64,000 nucleotides of DNA from Salinibacillus aidingensis (GTDB lineage: Bacteria > Bacillota > Bacilli > Bacillales > Alkalibacillaceae): positions 310,001 through 374,000 of the forward strand of contig NZ_BAAADO010000003.1 in the NCBI RefSeq assembly GCF_039522525.1, in the 5' to 3' direction. Position numbers and translations under genes: made by a program. The notes beneath the pieces were generated by a model. The model was given only the letters and a program-made list of their open reading frames with translations. It ran no database searches and was not told where the DNA came from. Shown here in pieces: positions 24,452 to 35,107 of this stretch; positions within the stretch are counted from its first letter, which is position 1; each line of letters begins with the position of its first letter.

Positions 24452-27400
24452 ATGACATTACAATTCATATTAGGCCGAGCAGGTACGGAAAAGAGCCAGC
24501 ATACATTGGACAGCATTCAAAAACAGTTGAACGATTCTCCTCATGGACCTCCTATTCTATATATTGTTCCGGAGCAAATGACCTTTGATCAGGAATATGC
24601 TCTTCTCAAACAGAGCGGGATACAGGGCTCCATCAGGGCTCAGGTGTTCAGTTTTTCAAGGCTTGCCTGGAGGGTCTTTCAGGAAACCGGTGGAGGAATT
24701 AAAAAATTTATTACTTCAACGGGTGTTCAGATGATGCTCCGGAAAATTACCGAGGAGCGCAAGGGTGACTGGAAGGTATTCCAGAAAGCGATTGAAAAGC
24801 AGGGATTTATGGAACAGCTTGAGGGAATGATTACGGAATTCAAGCGTTACAGGGTTTCACCAGATGAATTAGTGGATCTCACGGAGCAGATGAACGAGTT
24901 TAAACATTCCTATCCTGGTGAGAAGACACTGCAGTATAAGCTGGAGGATCTTGCTTATATTTATGAACAATTGACAGAAGCATTAAAAGAGCACTATATG
25001 GATAGCGAAGATCAATTGCAGCTGCTGGCAGAAAAAATAGGGGAAGCAGATTTTCTGGAAGGAGCAGATATTTACCTGGATGGCTTCTACCGCTTCACCC
25101 CACAAGAGCTGTACGTTCTGGAAGCACTCATGAATAAAGCAAATCAAGTGACGATTTCTCTGACCGTAGATGAAACGCCAACGGGTGAACCAGAAGAGCT
25201 GGACTTATTTTACCAGACGAAAAGGACCTATGAACAAATTCGGGAAATGGCCCGGCAAAATCAAATTCAGGTAAAAGAGCCATTCTGGTTACAGCCTGAA
25301 GAGGAGAGGTTCCTGGATCGCCCGTACTTTGCCCATTTAGAGCGTTATTTTGATGAGCATCCGGTTGCCCCTTATCAGGAGCAGGTACCGATAAAGCTGG
25401 CCCAGGCTGTTCATCCGAGAGCAGAGGTGGAAGGGGTTGCCCAGGAAATTCTTCATTTAGTTCGTGACGAGGGCTTCCGCTATCGTGAATTAGCCATTCT
25501 TATAAGAGATGCTGATATTTACCATGATTTAATTCAAACCATTTTTTCAGATTATGGTATTCCGGTGTTTCTTGATGAAAAACGGACGATGCTGAATCAT
25601 CCATTGGTGGAACTTATCCGTTCGGCATTAGATATGGTTGAGGGACAATGGCGTTATGATGCGCTGTTTCGTGTGTTAAAAACCGACTTTATCCCATCAA
25701 CCGATCAGAAGACGCCGTTATCCCAGGAGAATATTGACGAGCTGGAAAATTACGTTCTGGAATATGGCATTCGTAATCGTAACCGCTGGCTGGAGGAAAA
25801 TGATTGGATTTATCAGAAGTTCCGCGGCTTTGATTCTAAGAGAAAGACGGATGAAGAGAAAGAAAAAGAGCAGCGGATTAATCGGCTTCGTAAACAGGTA
25901 ACCGCATCTCTCGCCTCTTTTGATGAACAAATCCGTTCCCGCCGTACTGTGAAAGAACGATGTATGGCTATTTTTCAATGGCTTGAGGATATTGGGGTAC
26001 CGGAGACACTGGAAGCCTGGCGCAATGAGTATGATGAGAAGGGGCAAATTGAACGGGCACGTGAACAGGAGCAGGTGTGGGACGCTGTCGTTCAACTGCT
26101 GGATGAAATGGTGGAAATGATTGGGGACGAGGAGATGAGTCTCTCCATTTTCCGGACGACACTTGAAACCGGATTTGAGTCCTTAAGCTTTGCGCACGTT
26201 CCGCCGAGCATGGATCACGTGATCGTAGGGGATGTGGATCGGTCCAGAATTTCCAACGTTAAGGGCGCCTTCCTTTTAGGGGTTAATGAAGGAACTTGGC
26301 CTCTAAAGCCTGCAGGAGAAGGAATGATTTCGGAAGAGGAACGGGATTTGTTGTCTGAACATGGATTAGCCTTGGCTGAGAGCAGTTCCAGACAATTATT
26401 GGATGACCGTTTTTATGTTTATGTAGCGTTTACCGCACCAAGAGACTATTTGTGGGTCAGCTATCCTTTAAGTAATGAAGAAGGGAAGACAAAAACCCCT
26501 TCCCAGCTGATAAGCCGGATGAAGGAAATGTTCCCGGAAGCAGAAGAGAGATTGCTTTTGGAAGATGAAGACGAAGAAGATCCGATGCGGTTTTTAACGG
26601 TTCCGGAAAAAACCCGGGCTGTTTTAACATCACAGCTGGCGCGATATTTACGGGGCTATCCAATTCAGGATGTATTTTGGGAGGCTTATCATTGGTTTGT
26701 CGTAAATCATCCGAAGATCAGCAGCTCCCGCAAGGTTTTCCTGAGTCTGTTTTATGAAAATAAGCCTGTGAAGCTCTCTAAAGAAACGGCTCAGAAGCTG
26801 TATCCTGAACGGGTAAATACCAGTGTATCCCGTATTGAATCCTTTTATCGCTGTGAATATCAGCATTTTGCTCAATATGCGTTAGGACTGCAGGAGCGAT
26901 CGGTATATAAGCTGGATGCTCCGGATATCGGTCAGCTCTTTCATGAAGCGCTAAAGCAAATCACCGACTGGATCATTCAGGAGGGCAGAAGCTACCGGGA
27001 CTTATCTCCGGACGAGGCGGCAGCCTATGCAAGGCGGGCGGTTCAAAAGCTTTCGCCGATCTTGCAGCATCAGATTCTATTCAGTTCAAACCGTTATCAG
27101 TATATTTTGCGTAAGCTCGAAAAGGTCATTGGCAGAGCCGCAAATATTCTGGCTGAGCAGGCGAAACGGAGTGAATTCTCACCGGCTGGCATTGAGCTTG
27201 GCTTTGGTCCCAAAGAGAAGCTTCCACCTATGAATCTGCCACTTCCGGATGGCTATGAGCTTGTCCTTCGGGGCCGAATTGACCGGGTGGACCGGGCTGA
27301 TATAGGGGATGACCTGTACTTACGAATTGTCGACTATAAATCAAGTGCCAAAGACTTGAATTTAGAAGAAGTGTATTATGGTTTATCCCTGCAGATGCTC

Positions 27401-27943
27401 GCCTATTTGGATGTCGTTTTAAGCAATGCAGAACAATGGCTTGGAAAGGGTGCGAATCCTGCCGGTGTGTTATATTTCCACGTTCACGATCCCATTATTT
27501 CGGATCCCGCTTCTTTAAATAGAGACACGATAGAAGCAGAAATCTTTAAAGACTTTAAAATGAAGGGGTTGTTGCTGGAGGATGAGCAGGTGGTCCAGCA
27601 AATGGACCTGGACCTTTCTACAGGTTCAAGTCCTGTTGTCCCGGCCGGCCTGAAAAAGGATGGTACCTTCCAGAAGTATTCTAAGACATTAAATCACGCT
27701 CTTTTTGACCGGTTAAGGACCTATGTTAGATCACTGTTAACACAGGCCGGAACGACGATGACCAGCGGAGAAATCCATTTAAATCCATTCCAGGATGAAC
27801 AGAAGGTCGCCTGCAGTGTGTGCCCATTCCGGTCGGTTTGCCAGTTTGATGCAACCCTGGAAGAGAACAATTATCGCATTCTGAAAAAGCAGGACCAGGA
27901 TGACATTTTGGCTGAGATGGAACAACGAGAGGAGGACCAGTAG
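24452..27943 (+). CDS. addB: AddB subunit of the AddAB helicase-nuclease
   Basis: 1163 residues, the normal AddB length. N-terminal ATP-site region LGRAGTEKS (7-15) precedes a helicase-like body (VPEQMTFDQEYALLKQSG, QVFSFSRLAWRVFQ). The C-terminal RecB-family nuclease shows RGRIDRVDR, a VDYKSS catalytic segment and QMLAYLDV. The iron-sulphur cluster cysteines are at 801 and in CSVCPFRSVC (about 1121, 1124, 1130). With AddA it resects double-strand breaks up to Chi for RecA-dependent repair. The Walker A glycine before the lysine is replaced by Glu (see findings). The stop is directly followed by the addA ATG. Confidence 0.97.
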   Translation: MTLQFILGRAGTEKSQHTLDSIQKQLNDSPHGPPILYIVPEQMTFDQEYALLKQSGIQGSIRAQVFSFSRLAWRVFQETGGGIKKFITSTGVQMMLRKITEERKGDWKVFQKAIEKQGFMEQLEGMITEFKRYRVSPDELVDLTEQMNEFKHSYPGEKTLQYKLEDLAYIYEQLTEALKEHYMDSEDQLQLLAEKIGEADFLEGADIYLDGFYRFTPQELYVLEALMNKANQVTISLTVDETPTGEPEELDLFYQTKRTYEQIREMARQNQIQVKEPFWLQPEEERFLDRPYFAHLERYFDEHPVAPYQEQVPIKLAQAVHPRAEVEGVAQEILHLVRDEGFRYRELAILIRDADIYHDLIQTIFSDYGIPVFLDEKRTMLNHPLVELIRSALDMVEGQWRYDALFRVLKTDFIPSTDQKTPLSQENIDELENYVLEYGIRNRNRWLEENDWIYQKFRGFDSKRKTDEEKEKEQRINRLRKQVTASLASFDEQIRSRRTVKERCMAIFQWLEDIGVPETLEAWRNEYDEKGQIERAREQEQVWDAVVQLLDEMVEMIGDEEMSLSIFRTTLETGFESLSFAHVPPSMDHVIVGDVDRSRISNVKGAFLLGVNEGTWPLKPAGEGMISEEERDLLSEHGLALAESSSRQLLDDRFYVYVAFTAPRDYLWVSYPLSNEEGKTKTPSQLISRMKEMFPEAEERLLLEDEDEEDPMRFLTVPEKTRAVLTSQLARYLRGYPIQDVFWEAYHWFVVNHPKISSSRKVFLSLFYENKPVKLSKETAQKLYPERVNTSVSRIESFYRCEYQHFAQYALGLQERSVYKLDAPDIGQLFHEALKQITDWIIQEGRSYRDLSPDEAAAYARRAVQKLSPILQHQILFSSNRYQYILRKLEKVIGRAANILAEQAKRSEFSPAGIELGFGPKEKLPPMNLPLPDGYELVLRGRIDRVDRADIGDDLYLRIVDYKSSAKDLNLEEVYYGLSLQMLAYLDVVLSNAEQWLGKGANPAGVLYFHVHDPIISDPASLNRDTIEAEIFKDFKMKGLLLEDEQVVQQMDLDLSTGSSPVVPAGLKKDGTFQKYSKTLNHALFDRLRTYVRSLLTQAGTTMTSGEIHLNPFQDEQKVACSVCPFRSVCQFDATLEENNYRILKKQDQDDILAEMEQREEDQ

Positions 27944-30900
27944 ATGAAGTGGACAGAGGATCAGGAACGGGCGATTTATACAGATGGGACGGATATCCTT
28001 GTTGCTGCGGCAGCAGGGTCCGGGAAAACGGCTGTATTAGTCGAGCGGATTATTCAGAAGCTGCTCAACCAGGATCATCCGGTCAATATCGATGAACTAT
28101 TGGTCGTCACCTTCACAAATGCAGCTGCCCAGGAAATGAAAAACCGGGTTGGGGAGGCGCTTGAGTCCGCATTAAAGGAACATCCTAATTCCAACCATTT
28201 AAAGAAACAATTATCCCTGCTGCAGCGGGCACAGATTTCAACCCTGCATTCGTTCTGCTTAAATATTGTCCGTAAATACAGCTATCAACTGGATATCGAT
28301 CCAAATTTCCGGCTGGCAGATGATCTGGAGGCTGACCTTATACGCCAGGAGGTTTTAGAGGATCTGTTTGAGGAATGGTATGGAAAAGAAGGAGAAGAGC
28401 AGGAAAAGTTTTTTGCCCTTGTAGACCGGTTTTCCAGTGACCGCAGTGATGTGGAAATTGAGTCGCTGGTCACAAAGCTTTATGATTTTGCCAGACAAAA
28501 TCCGTCACCTGAAAACTGGCTGATGGATAAGATGGACATGTATCAGGTAACAGAGGATACAACTCTGGAGGATTTTGACTGGATGAAACTGATTAAGTCC
28601 GAAATCGAACAGCAATTGAATGCCATGTTCAAGGAAACCGATTTAGCTTTAAAACTCACCAGGGATAACGATGGACCTTATCACTATGCAGAGGTCATTG
28701 ATGCTGACCGTGAAAAAATTCAGGAGGCAAAAGCCCGTATTCATGCTCCATGGGAAGAGCTGCAGCAGTTTTTCCAGGAGAACGGAAAATTTCAGGCTCT
28801 GTCACGTAAAAAAGTGGTTTGTGATGAAGAGAAAAAGAAAAAGGTTCAATCCTATCGTAAGAGCTACAAAAAACGATTTGAGGATTTGCAGAAAAAATGG
28901 TTTTCCCGCAGCCGGGAGTCCTATTTGAAGGACCTGCAGGAGCTCTATCCGGTTATGAAGCAATTGGCGGCCTTAGTACTGGACTTTCACCACCGTTTTC
29001 AGGCTCGTAAAAAGGAGCAGGCCCTTGTTGACTTCGCTGATTTAGAACACTTTGCCCTGCAGATTTTAATGGAGAAATCCGAGGAAAGTCAGACTGAACC
29101 CTCTGAAATTGCCACACAGTATCAGCGACAGTTTCGGGAGATTTTAATCGATGAATATCAGGATACCAACCACGTTCAGGAAATGATTTTGAAGATGATT
29201 ACCGCTGGAGAGGATGCCGGCAAGCGGTTTATGGTTGGAGATGTGAAGCAGAGTATTTACCGGTTCCGTCATGCGGAGCCAAGTCTGTTTATTTCCAAAT
29301 ATAAAACATTTGCTGAACAGGATAATGAGAATGTTCGAATTGATTTATCCCGTAACTTCAGAAGCCGCTGGGAGGTCCTATCGGCGACAAACTTTATTTT
29401 CCGACAGATATTAGATGAGGAAGCAGGCGAGATTAATTACGACCGGGAAGCTGAATTGATTTACAGTAATAAAATCTATGACGAGCTGATTTCCAACGAC
29501 ACAGACAGTGAGCTTTTGCTGGTGGATAATGCGGATTGGGATGAAGCCCCGCCGGAACCGGAGGGAGAAGAGGATTTCCGCGATTTAAAGAAAGCGCAGA
29601 TTGAAGCACGAGCTTATGCAGAAAAAATTAAGGAATGGATTGGTGCCGGCGAAAGCTCACCCATGCAGGTAGTCGACAAACAGACGGAAAAGCTTCGCAG
29701 CATACAATATCGGGATATCGTGATTTTGATGAGATCCATGTCCTGGGCACCAACAGTTGTTGAAGAATTAAAACAGCAGGGGATTCCGGTTTATGCCGAG
29801 CTTTCTTCCGGCTATTTTGAAGCAATTGAAGTCAAAATTATGCTTAGTCTGTTAAAAGTGATCGATAACCCGCAGCAGGACATCCCGCTAGCTTCTGTTT
29901 TACGTTCACCGATTGTAGGACTGAATGAGGAAGCTCTTGCGCAGATTCGTTTGGCAGCCCCAAAGGATAGCTATTACAAAGCGTTAAAAGCCTATGTAAA
30001 AACAGCAAATGGAGAAACAGCAGAAGCCGCCCAACAGTTTTTAGAACAGCTTACAAATTGGCGTCAGCTTTCCAGACAAGGGGCGCTGTCAGAACTGATC
30101 TGGCAAATCTACCGGGAAACGGGATACTATGATTTTGTCGGGGGAATCCCGGGCGGAAAACAACGGCAGGCCAATCTCCGTGCCTTATATGACCGTGCGC
30201 GCAGCTATGAAACCACCTCATTCCGGGGCTTGTTCCGCTTCCTCCGCTTTATTGAACGGATGGAAGAACGAGGGGAAGATCTTGGAGCTGCCCGGGCATT
30301 GGGAGAACAGGAAGATGTCGTCCGCATTATGACCATTCACAAAAGCAAAGGCCTGGAATTCCCGGCTGTTATTGTGGGTGCCATGGACAAAATGTTTAAT
30401 GAACAGGACTTGAAAGCCAAGTATCTGCTTCACAAAGATTACGGAATGGGCATGAAATATATTGATCCCGACAAGCGGATTATGTATACAACCTTGCCCT
30501 ATAATGCCTTGAAAATAGCTATGCGCCGGGAAATGATTGCTGAGGAAATGCGGGTATTATATGTGGCTTTAACCCGGGCGAAGGAAAAGCTTGTCATGGT
30601 TGGGAATGTAAAAGATCTGGCAAAACGAAAAGAAAAATGGCAAACCATTGCCGAAGAACAGGAATGGGTATTGCCCCCTTATTTCCGCCTGGAGTCTACC
30701 AATTACTTAGACTGGGTGGCTCCCGCCTTAATTCGTCATCAGTCGGGGGGTCCATTGCGTGGTGAGGATGAGACACCTTCTGCTATCCCTGAAGAGATTT
30801 GGCAGGATGAATCAAGCTGGAGAATTACGATTCATCATGCCAGTGAGTACGCCAATCCGGAAACCATTACAAAGGATCGTGAGGATCATTTGAAGAAGTC

Positions 30901-31681
30901 CGTCATGGATTGGGAGCCGTTGGATGATCAGCGAGGCAGCTTATATGACGAAGTAGAACGCAGGCTAACCTTTTCGTATCCTTATGAGAAAGCAGCCTAC
31001 CATCGGGCAAAACAGTCGGTAACAGAGTTAAAGCGTCAGCGGGAAATGAAGGATGAATACAGCGGCGATACTCTGGTCCGGAGTTTTCAGCACCAGCGTC
31101 CAATCATGAAACGCCCGCGCTTTATGCAGGAAAAGAAAACCTTGACCGCAGCTGAAAAGGGAAGTGCCATGCATACGGTCATGCAGCACCTTCCATTTGA
31201 TAAAGCATTATCTGAAGAGGAAATCGAAACGTATGTACAGAGCTTTGTTTCAAAAGAGCTTCTGACAGAAGAGGAAGCACAGGTCATTGATCTAAAGGCC
31301 ATTGCTTATTTCTATCAAACCGAAATTGGTCAGAAATTGATTGAATCCAGTAATGTTGTACGGGAAATTCCCTTTAGTCTTGGCTTGCCGGCCGAAGAAG
31401 TGTATGCGGATTGGAAGAATAGTGAAGAGCAAGGGGAAAAGGTTCTACTGCAGGGGGTTATCGACTGCCTGGTTCAGGATGATGACGGCTGGATTCTGTT
31501 AGATTATAAAACCGACCAGCTGCCAGAGGAGTTAAGCGAAAAGGATAAGGAGAACTATAGAAAGAGATATCGGCTTCAGTTACAGATGTATCGCCAGGCA
31601 GTGGAGCAAATCTGGAATCAGCCTGTGAAGGGAGCCTATCTTTACTTCTTTGATCAGGCTCTGCTGCTTGAGGTTGATTAA
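27944..31681 (+). CDS. addA: AddA subunit, UvrD-like helicase plus nuclease
   Basis: 1245 residues. Walker A AAAAGSGKTAVLVERI (about 21-36), motif Ia VTFTNAAAQEMKNRV, DEAD-like motif ILIDEYQDTNHVQ (about 400-412), motif with GDVKQSIYRFRHAEP, motif V TIHKSKGLEFPAVI and motif VI VLYVALTRAKEKLVMVG. C-terminal nuclease residues are in GVIDCLVQDDDGWILLDYKT (about 1167-1186). It is the 3'-5' translocating motor and one nuclease of AddAB. In B. subtilis sbcD-sbcC follow; here they are replaced by a bacteriocin remnant. Confidence 0.97.
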   Translation: MKWTEDQERAIYTDGTDILVAAAAGSGKTAVLVERIIQKLLNQDHPVNIDELLVVTFTNAAAQEMKNRVGEALESALKEHPNSNHLKKQLSLLQRAQISTLHSFCLNIVRKYSYQLDIDPNFRLADDLEADLIRQEVLEDLFEEWYGKEGEEQEKFFALVDRFSSDRSDVEIESLVTKLYDFARQNPSPENWLMDKMDMYQVTEDTTLEDFDWMKLIKSEIEQQLNAMFKETDLALKLTRDNDGPYHYAEVIDADREKIQEAKARIHAPWEELQQFFQENGKFQALSRKKVVCDEEKKKKVQSYRKSYKKRFEDLQKKWFSRSRESYLKDLQELYPVMKQLAALVLDFHHRFQARKKEQALVDFADLEHFALQILMEKSEESQTEPSEIATQYQRQFREILIDEYQDTNHVQEMILKMITAGEDAGKRFMVGDVKQSIYRFRHAEPSLFISKYKTFAEQDNENVRIDLSRNFRSRWEVLSATNFIFRQILDEEAGEINYDREAELIYSNKIYDELISNDTDSELLLVDNADWDEAPPEPEGEEDFRDLKKAQIEARAYAEKIKEWIGAGESSPMQVVDKQTEKLRSIQYRDIVILMRSMSWAPTVVEELKQQGIPVYAELSSGYFEAIEVKIMLSLLKVIDNPQQDIPLASVLRSPIVGLNEEALAQIRLAAPKDSYYKALKAYVKTANGETAEAAQQFLEQLTNWRQLSRQGALSELIWQIYRETGYYDFVGGIPGGKQRQANLRALYDRARSYETTSFRGLFRFLRFIERMEERGEDLGAARALGEQEDVVRIMTIHKSKGLEFPAVIVGAMDKMFNEQDLKAKYLLHKDYGMGMKYIDPDKRIMYTTLPYNALKIAMRREMIAEEMRVLYVALTRAKEKLVMVGNVKDLAKRKEKWQTIAEEQEWVLPPYFRLESTNYLDWVAPALIRHQSGGPLRGEDETPSAIPEEIWQDESSWRITIHHASEYANPETITKDREDHLKKSVMDWEPLDDQRGSLYDEVERRLTFSYPYEKAAYHRAKQSVTELKRQREMKDEYSGDTLVRSFQHQRPIMKRPRFMQEKKTLTAAEKGSAMHTVMQHLPFDKALSEEEIETYVQSFVSKELLTEEEAQVIDLKAIAYFYQTEIGQKLIESSNVVREIPFSLGLPAEEVYADWKNSEEQGEKVLLQGVIDCLVQDDDGWILLDYKTDQLPEELSEKDKENYRKRYRLQLQMYRQAVEQIWNQPVKGAYLYFFDQALLLEVD

Positions 31682-31709
31682 AGAGAGTTGTAATGAATAT
31701 ATTGTATTG

Positions 31710-31745
31710 AAGCCCAAATCGTTGGTGATTTGGGCTTTATTTTTA
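31710..31745 (+). terminator. Terminator of addBA
   Basis: AAGCCCAAATC (31710-31720) pairs with GATTTGGGCTT (31727-31737), loop GTTGGT, then TATTTTTA. Confidence 0.9.
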
Positions 31746-31919
31746 GCTTCACTTTTAAAAACAACAAAAAGAAAATATCGATAAGCTCTTAGGGAATGAT
31801 TGATTAAAATAGGACTATTTTTGAACCCAAAGCCCCCCTAATAATTATAAAAACAAATCTTAACATCCAAAAAATGTATTAACAATTTAATCCAACTATG
31901 CTACTATCATAATAAATAA

Positions 31920-32111
31920 ATGTATGAACGAGTTGTTGCTACAACAATTTGGCCTTATGTATATCATTACTCTAGAGCTAGGTATGAGTCATGGACTAGC
32001 GGAGAGATCATAGGTGATAGTGGAAGGGTTTGGGGATGGGATCAAACGGAAGCTAGAAGCGGATATGCTCCGACTAACTTCTATACAGCACATACTTATT
32101 GGGGGCGTTAA
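31920..32111 (+). pseudogene. Lactococcin-972-like bacteriocin, lacking leader
   Basis: A 63-residue frame rich in Tyr, Trp and Ser (TTIWPYVYHYSRARYESWTS, SGYAPTNFYTAHTYWGR), the composition and spacing of mature lactococcin 972-type bacteriocins. These are normally made with a ~25-residue signal peptide for Sec export; none precedes it, a TAA stands directly before the ATG, and there is no ribosome site. Context supports the family: a large membrane protein and an ABC ATPase follow, as in lactococcin 972 clusters. I judge it a 5'-truncated relic, family call moderate. Confidence 0.55.
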
Positions 32112-32171
32112 CAATAAAGAGATAGAGATAATCAGTTTTGATTATCTCTATTCTTCTTTATTAATTTAAAT

Positions 32172-33116
32172 ATGATTAACAAAAAGTTAATGAAACTAAA
32201 CGTTCAATATATTATTTATCTATTCTTTATAAATGTGTTTTGTGCCGGAGCATTTTGGGTGCTATCATATTTAGATTACATAAATATGGTGAATAACGGT
32301 TATATAAATGAAGATTCGATTATGTTTACTGTAGAGGAATCCTTATCAATTGAGAAAACGGATAGCCAATATATATTATTTCAATTCAATTCAGAATCCT
32401 CTAATTTAAAGCACGTTTATTTGAGTGATGATGTCCAACTTCCACGTATTAATTTCCTTGCCTCATATAATTTAGATTTAAATAATTCTAACATTGCTGT
32501 GATTGGAAATACAGTAGATAAAAATGTGGTCCCATCAGATTACACAATTATTGGATATTTCAATCATCCAAATTCATATCAATTAATTGACGATGTGTGG
32601 CTAATTTCAAACCAAGAATCAGTTAAACTAAATAATGGTAGAGAGTTTATATTTTCTACTCCAAATCCAAATACAAACAAGACTTTAGAGGAAGCTATAA
32701 ATATAGATTCGTACACAGAAATGAAACGTGAATTATTCGGTACTTATTCGAAGCGTTCAAATCAAATGATCATTATTGGGTTAAAAACAGCTATACTATT
32801 TATGGTTATAATATTTCTTGTAATTAGTACAAACTGGTTAATGAATGAAAAATATCTCATAAAAATACTGTTCTTATCAGGTATTTCAAACTACACGATT
32901 TATTACACGATATAAAAACATAAGTTGATTCCTTATGTTTTTATATCGCTTCTTTTACTAAGTATTGCATCCTTATACAATCATTTTATGAGTGAGTTTT
33001 GGTCAGATGTTTGGTTATCAAATTTCATTATTTTAATCATTGGGTTTATTGTTTATTTATGTATAACTAGCATAATCATAGTTTTCTATTATACGGCAGG
33101 AAAAGGCGGGAAATAG
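32172..33116 (+). pseudogene. Bacteriocin-associated membrane protein, part 1, with in-frame stop
   Basis: Residues 1-247 carry an N-terminal span (VQYIIYLFFINVFCAGAFWV), an extracellular domain and a second span (IIIGLKTAILFMVIIFLVIS). A TAA at 32913-32915 then interrupts; the same frame stays open to 33116 with two more spans (YVFISLLLLSIASL, NFIILIIGFIVYLCITS). A single base change can explain this. The whole would be a 314-codon half of the seven-span, FtsX-like immunity/permease protein of lactococcin 972 clusters (DUF1430-like). AT-rich and without a clear ribosome site. Confidence 0.65.
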
Positions 33117-33118
33117 TT

Positions 33119-34397
33119 TTGAAAACCTTACAAGTTCTTTGGAAGCAAAACCGTTTTTTAAATTTATTATATATTCTGGTTTGCATTGGTTTCTTCTCTT
33201 TAATCTATGTTTTAATTATTAATTTAAATCATGCAAACATAGAGTCAAAGACTGCCAGAAATTTTGAAGGAAAAAATATATATCAAATATCTGATAATTT
33301 AATGGGCGAGAGGGAATCTGATTTTTTTTTAGAAGATAGAGGATATAACCTATTGTTTAACTTTTCTAAATCATTATCTACTTACTCAGGTTTAATCTAC
33401 TATTCTGCCAAATTACAACCAATGGGTGTGGAAAATTTTCAAGGAACTCAACAGTTCGTTCCTTATTATAAAAGAGGGCAATCTAACCTTTCTAATAAGA
33501 AATATACTATGGTTTTGACTATTCAAGCTAATCAAAATGTATTTGAACTTAATAATTTAAAAGTCCATAGAGGTCGGCTCTTTAAAAAAAAACGAATATA
33601 CGTATGAGACAAATAACACTACAATACCAGTTATTTTAGGAAGTGACTATTCTGGGATATATCAATTAGGGGATAAGCTGGATCTTTTTTTATATAATAA
33701 AAGTTTCAGAGGAGAGGTAGTTGGATTCTTGGCTCCTTCTCAAGTAATTATGGGTATGAGTGAACCAGAAGTCCATTTAGACAAATATATAATGATGCCT
33801 GCCTTAAATTTTACTGATGAAGCTGTAAAGGAGTTATTACAGGATCCTTCAAATGAATTGTTTGTAAGGGCTACACTTTTTTCCAGGGTAAATAGCCTTC
33901 TAATTACTGAAAATTCTCCTCTGGAAACAAAAAAGTTGTTGGATAAGATATCAACTAATACTGAATTTTATGATTATGAAATTATTGGAGCAGATGGTGT
34001 CACTATGGATGTCTTAGTTAATATGACTGAAGCTAATCTATATTTAATCATTATCCTTATCTTTTTATTATTTTTCGTTACATTGTGTACTTTAATTTAT
34101 GTGTTAAAGCTAAAGGTTAGAAAAAATATTGATACCTACACTGTTTTTCTAATTAGTGGTGCTAATATTTTGGATATAACGAAACTTATTCGAAACGAGT
34201 TTATACTCTTGACCTTCGTTGGAATAGTTATCCCTATAATCCCTTTTTCCTTCCTTACTGGAGGTTCCTTTCCGTTGCTGCTCCTTTATTCATTTGTTTG
34301 CCTTATTGTTGGTTTTACTATTACTTTTATGGGCTCGATGTATATGAATAAAATTTTCAAAAATATTGATATAGTTCAACAGTTGAAGAGGTGGTAA
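33119..34397 (+). pseudogene. Bacteriocin-associated permease, part 2, frameshifted at A9
   Basis: TTG/ATG-less entry directly after the first part: start TTG at 33119. Frame 1 runs 162 codons to a TGA just past a run of nine A (33584-33592). Removing one A continues smoothly (LFKKNEYTYETNNTTIPVIL...GYQLGDKL-like) to 34397, with four spans at the end (LIIILIFLLFFVTLCTLIYV, FVGIVIPIIPFSFL). The complete protein would be an ABC permease of about 425 residues. The lesion may be permanent or bypassed by slippage. Confidence 0.65.
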
Positions 34398-34398
34398 T

Positions 34399-35062
34399 GT
34401 GTCTCATATTTCCATGAAAAGTGTAAGTAAGTCCTTTAACCGTTCATTTATATTCCAAAATGTTGATTTGACTGTAGATGCAGGACAAATGATAGCCATA
34501 ATAGGGAAAAGTGGTGTTGGAAAAAGTACACTACTAAATAATGGCAGGTTTAGAACCATTATCTACAGGTATGTACTATCTTGATAATTTTAAAATGGAT
34601 GAAAGGAATTTAAATCAACTTTCAAGAATAAGAGGTGAAAAAATTGGCTATGTATCACAATTTAGCCCAATGATTCCTAAACTCACAGTTTTTGAAAACA
34701 TTTGTATACCGCATTTCTTTAAAAAAAAGGATGAAATAAAATCATATACGGAGAGGATAAAATTTTTAAGTAATAAGTTTGAAATTTATCATCTTCTGGA
34801 TAAAAGGATAGAAAAGTTATCTGGAGGGGAACTGCAACGAGTAGGTATTGCACGATCTTTGGTCAATAAACCTGAAATTATCATTGCTGATGAACCTACG
34901 GGGTCTTTAGATGATGAAACAGCAATAAGTATATTAAATTACTTTCAGGAAATGAAATCATTAGGATTGGTGATTATATTAGCAACTCATAATAATATGG
35001 TAGCAGAACAATGTGATAGCATATATCAATTAAAAAGTGAGGGTTTATTTATCACGCATTAA
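34399..35062 (+). pseudogene. ABC transporter ATPase of the bacteriocin locus, frameshifted
   Basis: The first frame holds the A-loop region and Walker A GKSGVGKSTLLN, then breaks. A second frame from about 34541 continues MAGLEPLSTGMYYLDNF, with Q-loop GYVSQFSP, signature LSGGELQRVGIARSL, Walker B IIIADEPTGSLDDE and H-loop ATHNN. The shift (a net +1) falls just after Walker A. Ancestral protein about 220 residues, like lactococcin-972 exporters/immunity ATPases (LolD/MacB type). The stop codon is supplied by a repeat element at 35048. Confidence 0.75.
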
Positions 35063-35093
35063 ACTGGCCGAAATCCCCTTACTGATGGAATTT
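35048..35093 (+). repeat. Truncated copy of hairpin repeat (copy 1)
   Basis: Begins TTTATCACGCATTAAACTGG like copy 2 and ends TACTGATGGAATTTTC like the far end of the full element, with the ~110 bases between lost. It overlaps the last codons and stop of the ABC ATPase. Confidence 0.65.
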
Positions 35094-35107
35094 TCATCTA
35101 ATAGTTC

